Assembly (NCBI RefSeq): GCF_007828045.1
Contig: NZ_VITN01000003.1
Location: 124,001-188,000, forward strand
DNA length: 64,000 bases
Source of the DNA: Nitrospirillum amazonense
GTDB taxonomy: Bacteria > Pseudomonadota > Alphaproteobacteria > Azospirillales > Azospirillaceae
Direction of reading: 5' to 3'
Positions 9,951-19,329 of the stretch are shown here, piece by piece. Position 1 is the first letter of the stretch, and every line of letters begins with the position of its first letter. Position numbers and translations under genes: made by a program. The notes below the pieces were generated by a model. The model worked only from the letters and a program-made list of their open reading frames with translations, was not told where the DNA came from and made no database searches.

Positions 9951-10982
9951 TCAGGCGCCCGACCTGCGGGCGAGCTGTGCCACCTGGAAGAAGGCGCGGG
10001 CGCACAGGGTCTCATCCGGCATGTTGGTGCGCTTGCAGTCGGCTTCGGCGTCCATCAGGCGGTCCAGCGCCAGGGCCAGGTTAGGCAGATTCCAACGCCG
10101 CACCTGGTTGGTCATCTGATTTTCCATCTTGAAGAACACCGGCGGCCGCAGGGCCTTCACCGCCTGCTGCGCCGTCTGCCCCCGGGTGGTGTGGTAGACG
10201 GCCATCTGCAGGCGCTGGAAGTGGCGCTGGGCGCTGCGCAGGATGGGGACAGGGCTGGTCCCCTCCGCGAACAAACGGCCCAGCGCCCGGTCGATGCTGG
10301 CGATGTCGCCGTCGGCGGCGGCCAGGGCCGGCTCATCCATGTCCAGGGCAGCGCTATCGCCGATGACGGTGCGCACGTCCTCCAGCGTCACGCGGCTGGC
10401 GCCCATCATATAGATGGCCAGCTTGTCCACTTCCCCCCGGGCCACGGCGCGGTCGCCCACCAGGTTGGCGGCCAGCCAGTCGCGGGCGTCGGTGTCGATG
10501 GTCAGCTTATGCTCCCCCAGGATGCGGCCTATGGTGACCGCCAGCTCCCCCTCCTCCTCGACGTAGCAGGCGATGGCGGCGGCCTTGTCATCCGACTCGA
10601 ACAAGGCGCGCAGCTTGCTGGATTTGCTGAGGTCCCCCGCCTCCACCACGCACAGGGTGTCACCGCCGGGTGGCTGCTTCAGCAAGGCCTGGAAGGCCAC
10701 GGTGACCGATTCGTCGGCGTCGCGCACCCGCACCAGCCGGCGGCCCCCGGTCAGGGCCATGGCCGCCATCTCGTCATTCAGGCGGGCGCCGTCGCCGCTG
10801 ATCTGGTCGGCCTTCAGGTCGCTGACGCGGAAAGGGTCGTTCAGGTCATCGACCACCGCGCGGGCCAGTGTCTTGGCGCGCTCGCGCACCAGGCCGGTGT
10901 CGGGGCCGTAAACCAGGATGGCGACGACGCCGGCCGTGGGGCTCTTGCAGAAACCATCGGCGTTGCGGGGCTGAACCTTCAC
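9951..10982 (-). CDS. holA: DNA polymerase III subunit delta
   Basis: This 343-residue clamp-loader subunit opens the beta clamp. The N-terminus carries AILVYGPDTGLVRERAK, typical of alphaproteobacterial HolA. The middle shows GGRRLVRVRDADE, and the helical C-terminal domain has ALGRLFAEGTSPVPILRSAQRHFQRL. The start is GTG 10982, with GGGAGG six bases upstream. It is the last gene of a leuS-lptE-holA group on the minus strand and ends at a shared terminator. Confidence 0.94.
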   Translation of the reverse strand: MKVQPRNADGFCKSPTAGVVAILVYGPDTGLVRERAKTLARAVVDDLNDPFRVSDLKADQISGDGARLNDEMAAMALTGGRRLVRVRDADESVTVAFQALLKQPPGGDTLCVVEAGDLSKSSKLRALFESDDKAAAIACYVEEEGELAVTIGRILGEHKLTIDTDARDWLAANLVGDRAVARGEVDKLAIYMMGASRVTLEDVRTVIGDSAALDMDEPALAAADGDIASIDRALGRLFAEGTSPVPILRSAQRHFQRLQMAVYHTTRGQTAQQAVKALRPPVFFKMENQMTNQVRRWNLPNLALALDRLMDAEADCKRTNMPDETLCARAFFQVAQLARRSGA

Positions 10983-11055
10983 GGGCGCCTCCCGGGAGTG
11001 AAAAGGGCCGCCCCGGTCGGTGGCGGCCCATCAACACGAAACAATGCCGAGAACC

Positions 11056-11628
11056 TTACTGGTCCTTGGCCGATTGGACCACCGATCCGCGGTCGAAGTA
11101 CAGCGCCAGGCGGGTGGTGATCTCCTCCGCCACCTCGGTCAGGGCGCGGTCATAGGCATCCTGCTCGGTGACCATGGTGGAGTATTGCGCCTCGGAGATG
11201 TCATAGCTGACGATGGACCGGCTGGAGGTGCGGTACAGCGTCTTGCCCGTCTTGCTGTCAATCAGCTGGTAATCGGCCAGGACGTGCAGGCGGGCGCGGG
11301 TGGCGGTGGCGTCACGCTGGATGCCCAGATCTTCCTTGTAGGAGTTCAGACGCACGTTCAGGCGGTAGTCGGGCTTCGCCGGCCGCCCGCTGTCCTGGTA
11401 GAACCGGTCGATCAGGTTGTTGCGGAGGGTCTGGCCGATGCGGTCGGGGATGATGTCGATCGACACCGACTCCATCTGCGCACGCGTCGAGGGCTTGCCC
11501 GACAGGCTGTGGTCGCCATAGACGGTGTGGAAGCCGCAGGCGGACAGGGCCAGGGGCCCCGCCACCAGGATCGCACCCAGCACCGCCTTGCGGACGGCGG
11601 TCTTGAGGATGCCGTCAGACGACAACAT
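11056..11628 (-). CDS. lptE: LPS assembly lipoprotein LptE
   Basis: This 190-residue outer-membrane lipoprotein plugs LptD in the lipopolysaccharide export complex. The signal sequence ends in a lipobox (LSAC, Cys31) followed by [10 protein letters not shown], the usual LptE start 'CGF.P.Y'. The body continues with [20 protein letters not shown] and YRLNVRL. The ATG at 11628 lies inside the end of leuS (14-bp overlap), giving the conserved leuS-lptE-holA order. Confidence 0.92.
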   Translation of the reverse strand: MLSSDGILKTAVRKAVLGAILVAGPLALSACGFHTVYGDHSLSGKPSTRAQMESVSIDIIPDRIGQTLRNNLIDRFYQDSGRPAKPDYRLNVRLNSYKEDLGIQRDATATRARLHVLADYQLIDSKTGKTLYRTSSRSIVSYDISEAQYSTMVTEQDAYDRALTEVAEEITTRLALYFDRGSVVQSAKDQ

Positions 11629-14218
11629 TGATCACCCGGTTGGGTACGATGATGACCTTGCGCACGGGCTTTCCCTCCAGGGCGCGCTGCACATTGGGTT
11701 CCGCCAGGGCCAGCGCCTCGGCCTCATCCTTGGCGATGTCCTTGGGCAGGTGCAGGGTGGCGCGCAGCTTGCCGTTGACCTGCACCGCCACGGTGGCGGT
11801 GTCCTCGGTGGCCAGGGCCTCATCCGCCACCGGCCAGACCGAATCGACCAGCAGGGTGTCATGACCCAGCACGGACCACAACTCCTCAGCCAGGTGCGGC
11901 ATCATCGGGCCGATCAGGCGCACCAGCACCTCCAGCCCCTCGCGCAGCACGGCGGCGTCACCCGTGTCGGCTCCCGCCTTGGCGTCCAGCTTCTCCAGCG
12001 CGTTGGACAGCTCGCGGATGCGGGCCACGGCCTTGTTGAAGCGGAAGCGTTCCAGATCCTCGCCGATGGCGGCCACGGTCTTGTGCACCATGCGGCGCGC
12101 ATCGGTGGCCAGCGGCGACAGCTCGGCCGGGATGGGCGTGCTGGCGGCCGGCAAGGCCACGGACGGCTCCGTCACCAGGCGCCACAGGCGGTTGATGAAG
12201 CGCCAGGCGCCGTCGATGCCGGCCTCGGTCCATTCCAGGTCGCGGTCCGGCGGGCTGTCGGACAGCATGAACAGGCGGGCGGCGTCGGCACCGTAGGTGC
12301 CGATGATGTGCGCTGGGTCCACCACGTTCTTCTTGGACTTGGACATCTTGATGATGGGGCCGACGGTCACCGGGCCGCCGCCTTCGCGCTGCACCGATTT
12401 GCCGTCGACCACGTCCACATCGGATGGCAGCAGCCACTTGCCCTCGGCGTCCTGATAGGTGGCGTGGGTCACCATGCCCTGGGTGAAGAGGCCCTCGAAC
12501 GGTTCCTTCAGGTCGGTGTAGCCGACGTGGGACAGGGCACGCGTCCAGAAGCGGGCGTACAGCAGGTGAAGCACCGCGTGCTCGATGCCGCCGATGTACT
12601 GGTCGACCGGCAGCCAGTAGGCGGCCTCCTCCCGGTTGAAGGCCTGGTCCGCCGCCCGCGGGCTGGCGAAGCGCAGGAAATACCAGCTCGACTCGATGAA
12701 GGTGTCGAAGGTGTCGGTCTCGCGCACCGCCGCCGTGCCGCAGGTGGGGCAGGCCACATGCTTCCACGTCGGGTGGCGGTCCAGCGGGTTGCCCGGCTGG
12801 TCGAAGGTCACGTCGTCCGGCAGGGTGACGGGCAACTGGTCCTCCGGCACGTGCACCAGGCCGCAGCTGGGGCAATGGATGACCGGGATGGGGCAACCCC
12901 AGTAGCGCTGGCGCGACACGCCCCAGTCGCGCAGGCGGAAGATGGTGGTGCGCTGGCCGCGGCCCATGGCCTCCATGCGCTCGCCGGCCGCCTGCTTGGC
13001 GGCCTCCACGTCCATGCCATCCAGGAACTGTGAATTACGCAGCAGGCCGGAACCGGTGTAGGCCTCGGCACCCACGTCGAAGGTCGCCGGGTCCTCACCC
13101 TCGGGCACTACCACGGGGGTGACCTTCAGGCCGTACTTGCGGGCGAAGTCCAGGTCGCGCTGGTCGTGCGCCGGGCAGCCGAAGATGGCGCCGGTGCCGT
13201 ATTCCATCAGCACGAAGTTGGCGATGTAGACCGGTAGGTTCCAGCCGGGCACGAAGGGGTGCTCGGCGGTGATGCCGGTGTCATAGCCCTTCTTCTCCGC
13301 CGTCTCGATGGCCTCTTCCGAGGTGCCGACGCGGTTGCAGTCGGCGATGAACTCGGCCACGGCCGGGTTCTTCTCCGCCAGCGCCAAGGCGATGGGATGG
13401 TTGGGGGAGATGCCGACGAAGCTGGCGCCGAACAGCGTGTCGGGCCGGGTGGTGAACACCTCGACCTCAGGTTCGCCCGGAAACACGTTGGGGGCGACGC
13501 CTTCCGGGGCGGTCAGCTGGAAGCGGAAACGCAGGCCGGTGGACTTGCCGATCCAATTCTCCTGCATGATCCGCACTTTTTCCGGCCAGCGGTCCAGCGT
13601 GGCCAGGGCCGACAGCAGATCGTCGGCGAAGTGGGTGATCTTCAGAAACCATTGCGACAGCTTGCGCTTTTCCACCAGCGCGCCGGTGCGCCAGCCGCGG
13701 CCGTCCACCACCTGCTCATTGGCCAGCACGGTGTTGTCGACGGGATCCCAGTTGACCCAGCTTTCCTTGCGGTAGGCCAGGCCGGCTTTCAGGAAGTCCA
13801 GGAACATCTTCTGCTCGTGCCGGTAATATTCCGGACGGCAGGTGGCGATCTCGCGGTTCCAGTCGATGGCCAGGCCCATGGACTGCAACTGGCCGCGCAT
13901 GGTGGCGATGTTCTCGTACGTCCACTTGCCGGGGTGGACGTTGCGCTCCAGCGCGGCATTCTCCGCCGGCAGGCCGAAGGCGTCCCAGCCCATGGGATGC
14001 AGGACGTTGAAGCCCTTGGCCCGCTTGTAGCGGGCGATCACGTCGCCGATGGTGTAGTTGCGGACGTGGCCCATGTGGATGCGCCCCGAGGGATAGGGGA
14101 ACATCTCCAGGACGAAATACTTCGGCCGGGCAGGGTCCGCGGAAACGGCGAAGCTGTTCCGGTCGGCCCAGGCCGACTGCCACTTCGCCTCGTTTTCCCT
14201 GACATTGTACCGGGACAT
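11615..14218 (-). CDS. leuS: Leucine--tRNA ligase
   Basis: This 867-residue class Ia synthetase charges tRNA-Leu. The HIGH-type motif appears as [11 protein letters not shown] near residues 41-51 and the KMSKS loop as KMSKSKKN near 625. The CP1 editing domain contains [13 protein letters not shown] and [18 protein letters not shown] zinc-ribbon-like CPSCG...CPTCG pair is present, and the C-terminal VQVNGKLR domain is intact. The ATG at 14218 gives [14 protein letters not shown], the usual start. No obvious T-box or leader is seen upstream. Confidence 0.98.
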   Translation of the reverse strand: MSRYNVRENEAKWQSAWADRNSFAVSADPARPKYFVLEMFPYPSGRIHMGHVRNYTIGDVIARYKRAKGFNVLHPMGWDAFGLPAENAALERNVHPGKWTYENIATMRGQLQSMGLAIDWNREIATCRPEYYRHEQKMFLDFLKAGLAYRKESWVNWDPVDNTVLANEQVVDGRGWRTGALVEKRKLSQWFLKITHFADDLLSALATLDRWPEKVRIMQENWIGKSTGLRFRFQLTAPEGVAPNVFPGEPEVEVFTTRPDTLFGASFVGISPNHPIALALAEKNPAVAEFIADCNRVGTSEEAIETAEKKGYDTGITAEHPFVPGWNLPVYIANFVLMEYGTGAIFGCPAHDQRDLDFARKYGLKVTPVVVPEGEDPATFDVGAEAYTGSGLLRNSQFLDGMDVEAAKQAAGERMEAMGRGQRTTIFRLRDWGVSRQRYWGCPIPVIHCPSCGLVHVPEDQLPVTLPDDVTFDQPGNPLDRHPTWKHVACPTCGTAAVRETDTFDTFIESSWYFLRFASPRAADQAFNREEAAYWLPVDQYIGGIEHAVLHLLYARFWTRALSHVGYTDLKEPFEGLFTQGMVTHATYQDAEGKWLLPSDVDVVDGKSVQREGGGPVTVGPIIKMSKSKKNVVDPAHIIGTYGADAARLFMLSDSPPDRDLEWTEAGIDGAWRFINRLWRLVTEPSVALPAASTPIPAELSPLATDARRMVHKTVAAIGEDLERFRFNKAVARIRELSNALEKLDAKAGADTGDAAVLREGLEVLVRLIGPMMPHLAEELWSVLGHDTLLVDSVWPVADEALATEDTATVAVQVNGKLRATLHLPKDIAKDEAEALALAEPNVQRALEGKPVRKVIIVPNRVINVVV

Positions 14219-14343
14219 GGAAAAACCGCCTTCTCTCGGGTGTCGCGCCGGCCATCAGCCCGAAGGGGCCGGGGCGTCACCCCCTCCCGGCGGGCGCCGG
14301 GGCGTTGCGAGAGGAGACAGTCGCCCGCCGGCGATGGATCAGC

Positions 14344-14865
14344 TTACTTCGGGGGAGACTGCTGGATGCGCAGCTGACGCGCCCGGGTGAGGACGGTGTC
14401 CTCAAGCTGGCTGTTGGTTTCGGCGGCCACGGTGGCGTCGCGCCACTGGCCGTTCTGGTCGACCTGACGGAACACGGTCACGCGCACGCCGTCCGCGCGC
14501 AGGGTGCTGTCCAGGACGTACAGGTTGATCTTGAACCGCTCGCCCGGGGTGCTGGGCGGGCTGTACCAGTCGGTGATGATCACGCCGGTGTAGGGGTCGG
14601 CCGAAATCAGCGGCAGGAAACCGATGGTGTCGAGCGACGCGCGCCACAGGAAGGCGTTGACCGTCGGGCCCACCGCCTGCACGGCGGTGTTGGACGTGCC
14701 GACCGGGCCAGAGGTGTTCTGGCGCATCAGGATCGAGACGGGCTTGGGCGCGGCCTTCGCGTCGTCGTCATCGCCCCAGCCCAGCCAGGAGCAAGCGGAC
14801 GTGGAAAGCAGAAGTCCGGCAACCAGGAGGGAGCGGCCAATGAGAAAAGCGGAGCGCGACAGCAT
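14344..14865 (-). CDS. DUF3576 domain-containing lipoprotein
   Basis: This 173-residue protein has a lipoprotein signal (LLLSTSAC, Cys25), so it should be anchored in a membrane facing the periplasm. The mature part matches the pattern I know as DUF3576: VNAFLWRASLDTIGFLPLISADPYTGVIITDWY, then ERFKINLYVLD and DATVAAETNSQLEDTVLTRARQLRI. The family has no defined function and often precedes leuS in alphaproteobacteria, as here. ATG 14865 gives a normal signal peptide; GTG 14886 would add seven residues. Confidence 0.88.
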   Translation of the reverse strand: MLSRSAFLIGRSLLVAGLLLSTSACSWLGWGDDDDAKAAPKPVSILMRQNTSGPVGTSNTAVQAVGPTVNAFLWRASLDTIGFLPLISADPYTGVIITDWYSPPSTPGERFKINLYVLDSTLRADGVRVTVFRQVDQNGQWRDATVAAETNSQLEDTVLTRARQLRIQQSPPK

Positions 14866-14995
14866 GTGATTGTCACCCAGGGTCACGAGAACGGTTCCTT
14901 AGATCAAAAAAGCCGCTGGGACGCAAGGCCGGCCAAACGGGGCCGGCCAAGTGTAACATCAGCGCGCGGCAGGACTGGCGGCGGTGGACGAAAAC

Positions 14996-16141
14996 CTAGA
15001 AACGGAATTCTACCACGGCGGTGGCCACGTTACCTGTCGGGCGGGGGCTGGACTGATCGGCCATTGCCGCCGGGTTGCCGCTTTCCAGGTCCGCCGTCCA
15101 ATGGATGAGGTCCAGGCCCAGGGTGGTGTCGCCGCGCACCTTCCACGACAGGCCCAGGCCATAGGCGCGATAGGTGGTCCAGTTCTCGGTCTCGCTGCCG
15201 TGCCAGAACAGGGTCAGGCCATAGGGGCCGTTCTCATAGGTGCCCTGCAGGGTGGCGCCTCGGGTCTCACCCGGCGTGTTGGCCGGGCGGTCATGCGGCA
15301 GGCCGCTGTCGCCGTCGTCGAACAGCACGGCGCCGACGGTGAAGCCGCCGTAGGTCAGGCCGCCGGCCAGGGTGACGGTCGATGTGTCCTCCAGCCAGCC
15401 GTGGGCGGCATTGGCGTGGTTGTAGGCCACGCCCACCTCATACTGGGTGGGCCCCCAATCGCCACGGTAGTTGACCGCCCCTTCCCAGAAGTTCGTCTCC
15501 GCCGGGATGGCGTAGGGCGCCACGATGTCCTGGCCGAAGGCCCGGCGTTCGGGCGCGAAGGAGACCCCGGCCTTCAGCCCGAACAGGCGCGGCGTCTCAT
15601 AATCGACCTTGGCGGCATCGTCGCTGTCGCGCCCGGCATAGGCGCGGCCCAGGGCCATGCCCGGCGGCCGCACCCGGGCGCTCTGCGTCCAGAAGCCATC
15701 CATCTCCCCGCCCACCAGCAGGGGCAACAGGTCGGTCGCCCGTTCCGACGCGCCCCAGCTTTGGCCCAGGCGCACCTTGCCCCAGCCGCCGGAGGCATAG
15801 ACATAGGCCTGGTCGATGCCGATCCCCTGGCGGTCGGCATTGCCCGGCCGATCCGTGCTGCGCCCGGTGTTGCCGGAGCCGACGCGCAGCAGGGCGCCAT
15901 AGGTGACGCCGCTGTCGGTCACTGTCTCCACGCTGCCGGTGACGGCATAGGCCCCGGCGGCGTCCCAATGGCCGTCGCCCGCCGCCGGCCGGTCGGTGCC
16001 CACCACCCCGCCCTGGGCCACGCCCGACAAGTGGTAGTCGACCTCGGCCCGGGCCGCGTGCACGGGCGCCAGCAGGGCGACGGCGGCGCAGAGGGGGATG
16101 CCGAGGGGGATGCCGAGGGCGACGGGGATGCGGCGGATCAT
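14996..16141 (-). CDS. Outer-membrane porin
   Basis: This 381-residue beta-barrel protein has a signal peptide (MIRRIPVAL... ending near HAARA) and a terminal phenylalanine (VVEFRF) required for barrel assembly. The mature sequence alternates in beta-strand fashion, with GWGKVRLGQSWGASE, LFGLKAGVSF and YGLGLSWKVRGDTTLGLDL. It resembles general porins of Gram-negative bacteria; the substrate is not predictable. ATG 16141 is chosen because it gives the signal peptide; the frame is open further upstream to 16282. The signal peptide contains a short repeat (GIPLGIPL) from a 12-bp tandem duplication. Confidence 0.85.
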   Translation of the reverse strand: MIRRIPVALGIPLGIPLCAAVALLAPVHAARAEVDYHLSGVAQGGVVGTDRPAAGDGHWDAAGAYAVTGSVETVTDSGVTYGALLRVGSGNTGRSTDRPGNADRQGIGIDQAYVYASGGWGKVRLGQSWGASERATDLLPLLVGGEMDGFWTQSARVRPPGMALGRAYAGRDSDDAAKVDYETPRLFGLKAGVSFAPERRAFGQDIVAPYAIPAETNFWEGAVNYRGDWGPTQYEVGVAYNHANAAHGWLEDTSTVTLAGGLTYGGFTVGAVLFDDGDSGLPHDRPANTPGETRGATLQGTYENGPYGLTLFWHGSETENWTTYRAYGLGLSWKVRGDTTLGLDLIHWTADLESGNPAAMADQSSPRPTGNVATAVVEFRF

Positions 16142-16338
16142 CGATGGCTTCCGTGTCCTGGTTGCGGCGGGACAAATGATATAGACGGCGGTTGCCGATA
16201 CGGGAGCCTTGCCTTGGCCGGCGCGGCGCAGGAAAGTCGCGCGTGCCCGCGACCGACCGGCCCCCGGATCATGCAGGGGCACGCTTTACCGTTGATCCCG
16301 TCCGCGCACAACCGCCCATACACAACCGTGGCCCCATC

Positions 16339-17085
16339 ATGACCCGCGCCAGCAAGCCCCCCGCCCCGCCCGCCCCGCCAGTGGATGCCGACGTCGCAAC
16401 CCGCCTCGCCACCGTGCGCGGCGTCATCGACGGTGCCGCCCGCGACGTGGGCCGCGATCCGGCCACCGTCAGCCTCGTGGCCGTGTCCAAGGTGCAGCCG
16501 GTGGAGAAGATCCGGGCGGCCCTGGCGGCCGGCCAGCGGGTGTTCGGCGAGAACCGGGTGCAGGAGGCCAAGGCCAAGTGGACGGACCTCAAGGCCGAGT
16601 ACCCCGACGTGGAACTGCACCTGATCGGCCCGCTGCAGACCAACAAGGTGAAGGACGCCGTGGCCCTGTTCGACGTCATCCAGACCGTGGACCGCGAGCG
16701 TCTGGCCGAGGCCCTGGCCGCCGAGGGCAAGCGCCAGGGTCGACTGCCCCGCCTGCTGGTGGAGGTGAACACGGGCGAGGAGCCGCAGAAGGCCGGCATC
16801 GCCCCGGCCGACGTGCCCGCCTTCCTAGCCGCCTGCCGCGATGCCCACGGGCTGGAGATCGCCGGCCTGATGGCCATCCCGCCGGCGGAGGAAGAACCGG
16901 CCATGCACTTCGCACTCCTGGCCGACCTGGTGCGCAAGGCGGGCCTGTCCGAGATTTCCATGGGCATGAGCGGCGATTACGATTTGGCGGTGCGCATGGG
17001 GGCCACCCAGGTGCGCGTCGGAACGGCCCTGTTCGGGGAGCGGGTGAAGCCGGTGCAGGAGGGCGTCCAAGAGGGCGAGGGCTGA
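16339..17085 (+). CDS. yggS: YggS family pyridoxal phosphate homeostasis protein
   Basis: This 248-residue PLP-binding protein has the alanine-racemase-like barrel of the YggS/PROSC family. The PLP lysine is Lys51 in VAVSKVQPVEKI. Other signatures are GENRVQEAKAKW, LHLIGPLQTNKVKDAV, LLVEVNTGEEPQKAG, SMGMSGDYDLAVRMGATQVRVGTALFG. The family keeps vitamin B6 balanced and binds PLP without clear enzyme activity. The N-terminus is extended by a proline-rich stretch (PPAPPAPP). tRNA-Ser lies 93 bp downstream. Confidence 0.95.
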   Translation: MTRASKPPAPPAPPVDADVATRLATVRGVIDGAARDVGRDPATVSLVAVSKVQPVEKIRAALAAGQRVFGENRVQEAKAKWTDLKAEYPDVELHLIGPLQTNKVKDAVALFDVIQTVDRERLAEALAAEGKRQGRLPRLLVEVNTGEEPQKAGIAPADVPAFLAACRDAHGLEIAGLMAIPPAEEEPAMHFALLADLVRKAGLSEISMGMSGDYDLAVRMGATQVRVGTALFGERVKPVQEGVQEGEG

Positions 17086-17178
17086 GCCATCCTGGAAAAA
17101 TCAGCCTTGCGCGGGACACCATGAAAAGGCACTTGCCGAGGGGCGCGTGTCTCTATATGGTCCCGCCCCATTCCGGAC

Positions 17179-17270
17179 GGAGGGGTGGCCGAGTGGTTGA
17201 AGGCGCTCGCCTGGAAAGCGGGTATACGGCCAAAACCGTATCGTGGGTTCGAATCCCATCCCCTCCGCCA
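17179..17270 (+). tRNA. tRNA-Ser (anticodon GGA)
   Basis: This 92-base tRNA has acceptor stem GGAGGGG pairing with CCCCTCC, a D arm, an anticodon loop CTGGAAA giving anticodon GGA (reads UCC/UCU), and a long variable arm as in class II tRNAs. The T arm contains GGTTCGAATCC. The 3' CCA is encoded. No repeat of its 3' end was found nearby, so there is no sign of island integration. Confidence 0.97.
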
Positions 17271-17273
17271 TTT

Positions 17274-17293
17274 CAGTCCCTGAGTGGGCACTG
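17274..17293 (+). terminator. Weak stem-loop after tRNA-Ser
   Basis: CAGTCCC at 17274-17280 pairs with GGG-C-ACTG at 17286-17293, with one bulged C. The T run behind it is short, so the terminator call is tentative. Confidence 0.3.
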
Positions 17294-17355
17294 AGTTTAC
17301 GCCGCTTGACGTCGGTTTCATTGCGCCACGATACGCCTTGGTCGTGGGCCGCTCG

Positions 17356-17712
17356 TCATTCCTCTTTCCGGCCCGTTCTCGGCGACACCGCCAAGCCGAG
17401 GAACACCATTACAGCCTGGTTGAGCCGAACCACATCGTCGTCGTCCAGCCGGCCGATTTGTTCGCCGATTTTGGATTTAGGGACGGTGGTGATCTTGTCC
17501 ACCATCAGCCGGGAGGAGGAACGCAGGCCATTGCGCTCGTTCGGCTCCACCGGCAGCCGGAACAGGGGCGCGTCGGTCGGGTCGGTGGTGAAGGCGCAGA
17601 TGGTGATGGAGTCCGTCGCGTCGAAGGCGTCGTCTTGTACGATGACGACCGGGCGCGGCTTGCCCGCATAGTCCTTGCCGCCAGAGACGGTCCAAACCTC
17701 GCCCCGCCTCAT
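17356..17712 (-). CDS. Type II toxin, PemK/MazF-like mRNA endoribonuclease
   Basis: This 118-residue protein has the PemK/MazF fold: MRRGEVWTVSG at the start, KPRPVVIVQDDAFD at 18-31, and SRLMVDKITTVPKSKIGEQIG. Toxins of this family cut mRNA at short sequences when freed from the antitoxin. The ATG at 17712 overlaps the antitoxin stop (ATGA), the classic coupled antitoxin-toxin order. The frame looks intact. Confidence 0.92.
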   Translation of the reverse strand: MRRGEVWTVSGGKDYAGKPRPVVIVQDDAFDATDSITICAFTTDPTDAPLFRLPVEPNERNGLRSSSRLMVDKITTVPKSKIGEQIGRLDDDDVVRLNQAVMVFLGLAVSPRTGRKEE

Positions 17713-17933
17713 TCACCATCCCAGTCGGATACCGCGTCGATGAACGCCTGATCCTCGGCCGCATGGGCGCTCGACGCCACGGCCAGAGATTGCCGGTGCG
17801 CCTCGGTCCGGAAGGACGACGCGCGCACGTCCGGCACCCAAATTTGGATCGGCCGTAAGCCCTGGGCGCGCAGCCGGTCGCGGTGCTCCTGCACCTTAAT
17901 CTTGGTGGGCTTCGCGCTCCTCGCCTGCACCAT
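17709..17933 (-). CDS. MazE-like antitoxin (DUF3018 type)
   Basis: This 74-residue protein precedes the toxin gene. The core RDRLRAQGLRPIQIWVPDVRA, with FRTEAHRQSLAVA after it, is characteristic of the DUF3018 antitoxin MazE family. The C-terminal acidic part (DQAFIDAVSDWD) would wrap the toxin. The N-terminus is basic and likely binds DNA. A 14-bp palindrome lies 19 bp upstream and is the probable autoregulation site. Confidence 0.9.
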   Translation of the reverse strand: MVQARSAKPTKIKVQEHRDRLRAQGLRPIQIWVPDVRASSFRTEAHRQSLAVASSAHAAEDQAFIDAVSDWDGE

Positions 17934-18324
17934 GACTCTGTTCTCCAGACCGGTTACATGTAACCTACTATGTGGCGTTCGGCATTAAAAGCGGATTCGG
18001 TGCGGCAGCTCGGCTAACGCCGACGGCGAATGTGCAGAAAGTCGTTGTTGGGCAATAGGTTGATGGCACAGCGCACATTGCGCCTCAGGGCCGCACATTG
18101 CCGGATCAGCGAAAAATCGAAGTAATACCGAGTCCAAGGAAACCGATGTGGCAGCGCGATGCGAGAAGATACTCCAACAATCTCTCGCCAGCATCCCTGA
18201 GTCCGTAGTTCATAGCGTCACAGCGTAAACGTAGTGATCATCGCTATCGGTCGTGGCCCGCCACTTTCCCCGTAAAAATCGACCACGACCATGCGGGCCA
18301 ACCTCCGGCCGGCTGCACTGGCCC
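17934..18324. other. Gene-poor stretch between mazEF and the LysR gene
   Basis: This 391-bp stretch is visibly less GC-rich than its surroundings. Short open frames at 17985-18194 and 18218-18427 (both minus) lack a recognisable family and look like chance frames. It holds the GGTTACATGTAACC palindrome at 17952-17965. Near its right end, GGTCGTGG at 18249-18256 and CCACGACC at 18283-18290 form an inverted repeat that could end LysR transcription. Confidence 0.5.
17952..17965. promoter_or_regulatory. Candidate MazEF operator palindrome
   Basis: GGTTACATGTAACC is a perfect 14-bp palindrome 19 bp upstream of the antitoxin ATG. Antitoxin-toxin complexes commonly repress their own promoter at such sites. 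The link is inferred from position. Confidence 0.65.
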
Positions 18325-19227
18325 TCACCCCGTCGGCGCCTTGATGAAGTCGATGAAGGCGCGCAAGGGGGCCGGCACCAGACGGCGGCCGGGGTAATAC
18401 AGGAAAGGCCCGGGGAAGCTCAGCCACCAGGGCTCCAGCACCGGTTCCAGGGCGCCGCTGTCCAGATGCGGGCGCAACCAGTCCTCGAACAGCAGGATGA
18501 TGCCCATCCCGGCGATGGCCGCTTCCACCGCCAGGTCGGTGGCGGTGCCGATGCTGACCTGCAAGGGGCCCTTGGGATCGACCTGCACTGTCTCCCCATT
18601 CCGTTCGAACTCCCAGAGCGGTGCCGGCCTGTTGGAGAAGCGCCCGTGCAGGCAGGCGTGGCGCAGCAGATCGCGCGGGTGCTGGGGCCGGCCGTGGCGG
18701 TCGAGATAGGCGGGGGACGCGGCGGTGGCGAAACGCTGCACGCGTGGACCGATGGGCACGGCGATCATGTCCTGCTCCAGCCGCTCGCCATAGCGGATGC
18801 CGGCGTCGCAGCCCGCCGCCAGCAGATCGACGAAATTGTCCTCCGCGATCACCTCCATCTCGATGTCGGGATAGGCGGCCAGGAAGCGCGGCACGATGGT
18901 GGGCAGCACCAGGCGCGCGGCGCTGATGGGCACGTTCAGGCGCAGGGTGCCCACCGGCCGGTCGCGGAAGTTGTTTACCACGTCCAGCGCCGTCTCCACC
19001 TCGGTCAAGGCCGGCCCCAACCGTTCCAGCAGGCGCTGTCCCACCTCGGTAGGGACCACGCTGCGCGTCGTACGGTTCAGCAGGCGGACGCCCAGCTGCG
19101 CCTCCAGCCGGCTCACGGCCTCGCTGAGGCCGGAGGCGCTGGCGCCGCTGGCCCGGGCGCCGTCACGAAAGCCGCGGGCGCGCGCCACCGTGACAAAGGC
19201 GTTCAGGTCCCCGAGATCGATTTTCAT
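18325..19227 (-). CDS. LysR family transcriptional regulator
   Basis: This 300-residue protein has an N-terminal winged helix-turn-helix (DLNAFVTVARARGF, SGLSEAVSRLEAQLGVRLLNRTTRSV, residues about 6-60) and a LysR substrate-binding domain (GTLRLNVPISAARLVLPTIVPRFLAAYPDIEMEV onward). It is divergent from the aldo/keto reductase gene, and a T-N11-A box adjoins its start codon. It probably controls the reductase and itself. The inducer is unknown. Confidence 0.94.
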   Translation of the reverse strand: MKIDLGDLNAFVTVARARGFRDGARASGASASGLSEAVSRLEAQLGVRLLNRTTRSVVPTEVGQRLLERLGPALTEVETALDVVNNFRDRPVGTLRLNVPISAARLVLPTIVPRFLAAYPDIEMEVIAEDNFVDLLAAGCDAGIRYGERLEQDMIAVPIGPRVQRFATAASPAYLDRHGRPQHPRDLLRHACLHGRFSNRPAPLWEFERNGETVQVDPKGPLQVSIGTATDLAVEAAIAGMGIILLFEDWLRPHLDSGALEPVLEPWWLSFPGPFLYYPGRRLVPAPLRAFIDFIKAPTG

Positions 19228-19245
19228 TGTTCGCTTTCCCGAACA
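19228..19245. promoter_or_regulatory. LysR-type binding site in the regulator/reductase intergenic region
   Basis: TGTTCG at 19228-19233 and CGAACA at 19240-19245 are perfect inverted arms with a 6-bp spacer, containing the T-N11-A motif of LysR boxes. The site adjoins the regulator ATG and lies 84 bp before the reductase start, which fits autorepression plus divergent activation. Confidence 0.65.
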
Positions 19246-19329
19246 GCCCGTTCTAACTGCGCTAGATTATCGTACAGGCGGCGGGCGCTTATCTCTACGG
19301 CATCTTCACACCCCAACAGGGATGCCCTC

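Noticed and set aside
17179-18324. Integration of mazEF as an island at tRNA-Ser
   Set aside because: No copy of the tRNA 3' end, integrase or flanking repeat was found downstream.
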